DNA from: Ceratobasidium sp. AG-K
Lineage: Eukaryota > Basidiomycota > Agaricomycetes > Cantharellales > Ceratobasidiaceae
Reading direction: 5' to 3'
Length of the DNA stretch: 64,000 nucleotides
Assembly (NCBI GenBank): GCA_037039685.1
Contig: JAWNGF010000016.1
Location: 1-64,000, forward strand
Part shown: one piece after another, positions 60,914 to 64,000 of the stretch
Position numbering within the stretch: position 1 is the stretch's first letter
Layout: the number at the start of each line of letters is the position of its first letter
Translations under genes and position numbers: made by a program
The notes under the pieces: generated by a model
Databases searched by the model: none
Told to the model about the DNA's origin: nothing
What the model saw: the letters and a program-made list of their open reading frames with translations, nothing else

Positions 60914-63536
60914 CTACTCAGCCTCAACCACCAGCGTCTTTCTCCTCGACACGGGTCGGGTACGCTTGCGCTTCTTGCCCGCCGCAAACGCATTCGCGAG
61001 TTTATGATCCCGTCCGAGCGGGTCTTCTTTTTTGACTTCGTAGATTCGAACCTGCCCGCCAATTAGTAACGAGTAACGAGACACGGAAAGAACGCACAAT
61101 CCAGTTTTCAGACGTAAATGCCTCTTCGAGGTAATCCAGCGTCGGGCCCTTTGCAGGAAGTTGCTGCTGGCGCACACGATCCGTCGCAGGGTTTCCACCA
61201 TACAACTCGGCGAACCTACACCGCATCAGCCAAGCCCTCTCGAAACCCACTCCACTCAAACTCACCGGTAATAACTCGTCTTGTACATGACACTCTCACG
61301 CATGGCAACGCTCGCCTGATCATCGACCTTGTACTCGCCACGCGCAGTAAAGTAATTCTGCTCGCGAATTTCATCGGGCCAGATCCCCTGGGCGATACGG
61401 ACCATCCAGAGGAACTTGTTGATATCATCACCCGAGTATCCGAGCAGACCTCCAAAAATGACGAGCACGTAATCGACGTCGTGTTTGCGCAGAATGGGGT
61501 AGGCCTTGTGTTCCGGCGAGGACATGATCTTGCCGACGGTCGCGATATGAGCTGCAAACGCGTTAGTCTAGGAAGTACGTGGAGGATGGGGGGACTTACT
61601 GTTGTTCCAGGTATTGTTATCAACCAACGTCGGACGATCAGCCATACCCGCAATCTGGTATCCATAATCCCACCAGCTGGCAACAACACTCGTCTCAGGG
61701 GTGTTCATCCTCAACCAATAATACGCCTCGCGGAAATCGTCAATGATGTTCTGGCTCCCGTCGGGTCCGCGCGATGCGAGAACGACCGAGGGCGAAGAGT
61801 AGGCATTCGAGGTGACCCATGTGCAGTGCAAGACGAACACGAGCATGAGGAACACGGTGTTGCCAATCACGGCCAGACGCGTGTCGAGGCCGTAGATGCC
61901 AGACTTCCTGCCCGAGCGGGCTTTCTTGGCTTTCTTGGGCGTCGGGGCGGGTGCGGATTCCTCGGTGGTGGCAGCAGGCGTAGACTCTTCCACGTCTGGC
62001 TCCTCGGGGTCGATATACGTATCCAACAACGTCGAAACGGCAATCGCAGCCGACACGCACACGACCGGGGTGAGGGTCAACATCAAGCGCACCATGACAC
62101 CGGCAAAGTAACTCGCGACGACACCATAGATGATCACAAACACGTGCTCGTCCCGGAGCTCCTTGAAGCACAAGACCACACCGACGGGGAAGATGAAGAT
62201 CAAAAAGTTGAGGTCCATGAAAAACGCGGGCCAGGCCGTCGGCTGGTGCTCGCTGACCGAGGCGATGATGGGAATGTGGATCTTGGCGTAGCCAGTGTCC
62301 CAGAGCGAGTAGAAACGTCCGGTCCAGGGTGCGATCCAGCCTTTCATGGTGAGTAGGGCGACGCCGGCTGTGCCGAGGACGAATGCGAGGGCGAGAGAGG
62401 CACGGAGGACGAGTTTGAATTGGCGAGTGGGGAGGTGCGAACGCACGAGTTCAGAGAATGCGACGAGCTGGAGGAGGCCGAATACGCCTGCGCTAAAATT
62501 AGACCACGTCACTGGAAATGACATTACACTCACCGAGAGCACCCATGTGTTCGCTAGTCCGTACAGGCTGGAATCCGACAAACGGCACCTGCATGCTCGC
62601 CAACGTTCCGATCGCATACCAACTCGAATAGCCCACATACAACCTGCTCGAATAGCGTCCCATGAAAATGAGCGCCAAGGCGTGGAGGGGAATCATATTC
62701 GTGATGAACGCGTATCCACCCCAGGCTGCGACCATGTAGAAATAGAAAATGGCAGCGAGGGTGCCAAAGAATGCCGAACCCTGCTTGAGCGCCTTGATCC
62801 AGAGGTAGAATGTGAACATGAGGAGGAAGATGGCGATGGCTTCGTTGTCATAGGATCCTGCGACCGAGCGAGAGATGTAGCCGGGTGCGATGCCGATAAA
62901 GATGGCGGCGAGCAAGCCGGCGGATTCGTCCTTCATCTCCTTGGTGAACCTACAAAGTGTTAGTAATAGCAAACAGCAAGACGCTGGACGTACAGGTAGG
63001 TAGCATATGCAGTCAAGGCGCTAAATCCCGGGGCGAGCAAGACACAAATATTGCGAATGTCGACGGGCAAATGGAGCGCGTGCAGGAAATTGTAAATGAC
63101 ACCGCTGGTCGCCATTAGACCAGGATAAATCGTCCCGCCCACGACGCGTCCGAGGGGGTACCACGCCGTAGGGTCGAACCAGTTCCAGAATTCCTGAGGA
63201 GGTGTGAGTAGTGAGAGTGCATACTAGGTGTGACGTACATAGAATCCATCTTTTGCGAGGACCCGTGTCGCTCGACTGAAACACTTAGTTTGCATTCCGT
63301 CTCTAACCGTTGCACTTACTAGTTGAACCAAGGATCACTACATGTCGTTAGCCCAGTCCAAACTCGTGCTAGTAAACTCACAATTCATGAATAATACTTT
63401 CAAAGTTGATAACAGCGAATAAGCGAGACGCAATAGCCGCCCCAGAGATGAATACAAGCACGACGATACGGAGGAGCGAGGCCGTATTGGCTACGGCCTC
63501 TTTTGAAAAGGCTGGCAGCTCGTACGCGACTGCCAT
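60914..63536 (-). CDS. STT3: oligosaccharyltransferase catalytic subunit STT3
   Basis: Nine minus-strand exons (63382-63536, 63320-63337, 63239-63275, 62994-63193, 62534-62949, 61600-62487, 61266-61551, 61098-61215, 60914-61051) give 751 residues; yeast Stt3 has 718. The first motif, FESIIHEFDPWFNYRAT, spans three exons, and the 18-nt second exon carries DPWFN. The protein has many membrane helices, then the lumenal catalytic motif WWDYG at about residues 547-551. The extra length is a charged Glu/Pro/Ala and Lys-rich insert (about 430-465) in a loop, plus a basic C-terminal tail. STT3 transfers the lipid-linked glycan to Asn in the ER lumen and is essential. The last intron is fixed by the need to join NWI to [10 protein letters not shown]. 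Confidence 0.95.
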
Positions 63537-63785
63537 CGTGGTGGGTTGTGCGCTGCTATGCGCTCTGCGTGTCTATACACGACTGCGGACCCTGACATAA
63601 ACCCTGGTGTCGTGGCATAACAGCAACAAGCGCTGGGCGCACCGAGGCTGAAATGGACGCATAAAATCTCTCCGCGTTATGATTGCGTTTGATCACACAG
63701 AATTATGGTATAATGCATCTATTCGTAAAATGCACAAGTATAGATAATGTATGCCCAAACAAAAGTAGAAAAATCGCGTAACCAT

Positions 63786-64000
63786 TTAGAACAAGCCAAT
63801 CGCCGCCAAGACTGCACCCATCAAAGTCGCAGCGCCAGGAACAACAGCGCCGAGGGCTCCGTTGGCAGTGGGAGCGCCAGTAGCGGCAGACGAGGTCGAG
63901 CTACCACTAGCAGCGGCGCGCGTGCCAGTCGACGTGCGCGAGGTGGTCAAGGTTGCAGCCGAGGCAGCAGCTCCGGCGCTAGTCGTAGCAACGCCTGTTG
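63786..64000 (-). CDS. 3' end of a GPI-anchored Ser/Thr-rich protein (cut by the window edge)
   Basis: Reading the minus strand from the window edge, an open frame runs to the stop codon at 63786-63788. It codes for a Ser/Thr/Ala-rich stretch, then a small-residue region (GAPTANGALG) and a hydrophobic C-terminal end, AATLMGAVLAAIGLF. Such an ending is typical of a GPI-anchor signal, and the Ser/Thr-rich part of an O-glycosylated wall protein stem. The N-terminal domain lies outside the window, so the function (for example a lectin, esterase or CFEM-type protein) cannot be told. Confidence 0.65.
   Translation of the reverse strand, partial: TGVATTSAGAAASAATLTTSRTSTGTRAAASGSSTSSAATGAPTANGALGAVVPGAATLMGAVLAAIGLF

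Noticed and set aside
61042..61055. A tRNA B-box-like ggttcgaatc on the minus strand
   Set aside because: It is the start of the last STT3 exon. No A box, acceptor stem or anticodon arm could be folded around it.
61118..62356. A 412-codon plus-strand open frame
   Set aside because: It lies wholly antisense to STT3 exons and introns, and its composition mirrors the STT3 codons. It has no domain of its own.

Overview
The window reads as nuclear DNA of a filamentous basidiomycete. Genes are dense, most carry several short GT-AG introns (about 45-75 nt), and the gene content is that of an Agaricomycete: HET-E-type NACHT/WD40 proteins, DUF6534-like membrane proteins, PL3 pectate lyases, subtilases and FAS1 proteins. 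The mix of tandem pectate lyases, secreted proteases and NLR genes suggests a plant-associated fungus of the Rhizoctonia/Ceratobasidium type; that placement is inference from gene content only.

Layout, left to right. 1-6.2 kb: an unknown acidic/proline-rich single-pass membrane protein, then three conserved single-copy genes: PET117 (cytochrome oxidase assembly) and ATP4 (ATP synthase subunit b) head to head over a 142-bp promoter, and RNH203 (RNase H2 subunit C). 6.9-10.6 kb: a DUF6534-like membrane protein and a mitochondrial carrier. 12.1-15.9 kb: a tail-to-tail pair of secreted subtilisin-like proteases, one with a frameshift. 17.0-18.2 kb: an unknown many-exon gene. 19.9-31.5 kb: two tandem NACHT-WD40 NLR genes, a duplication that also copied the 3' end of the neighbouring FAS1 gene. 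31.5-32.6 kb: the FAS1 gene. 34.1-35.2 kb: an unknown gene. 35.5-38.9 kb: tandem PL3 pectate lyases. 39.8-41.6 kb: ERG1 (squalene epoxidase). 42.6-45.3 kb: a broken and an intact DUF6534-like gene. 45.7-49.5 kb: an inverted pair of short-chain dehydrogenases, one with a frameshift. 49.8-55.8 kb: a very large START-domain protein. 56.2-58.3 kb: a MYND zinc-finger protein. 58.6-60.4 kb: tandem small unknown proteins. 60.9-63.5 kb: STT3, the catalytic subunit of oligosaccharyltransferase. 63.8 kb to the edge: the 3' end of a GPI-anchored protein gene.

The striking theme is local duplication. Six families occur here as pairs or triplets, in direct or inverted order, with identical exon lengths, set between single-copy housekeeping genes. 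In two pairs one copy carries a single-base frame disruption, and a third family has a decayed fragment. Exon coordinates were worked out by hand from reading frame, splice consensus and paralogue comparison. Where a junction could not be closed, the entry says so. No tRNA, rRNA, transposase, reverse transcriptase or CRISPR array was recognised.
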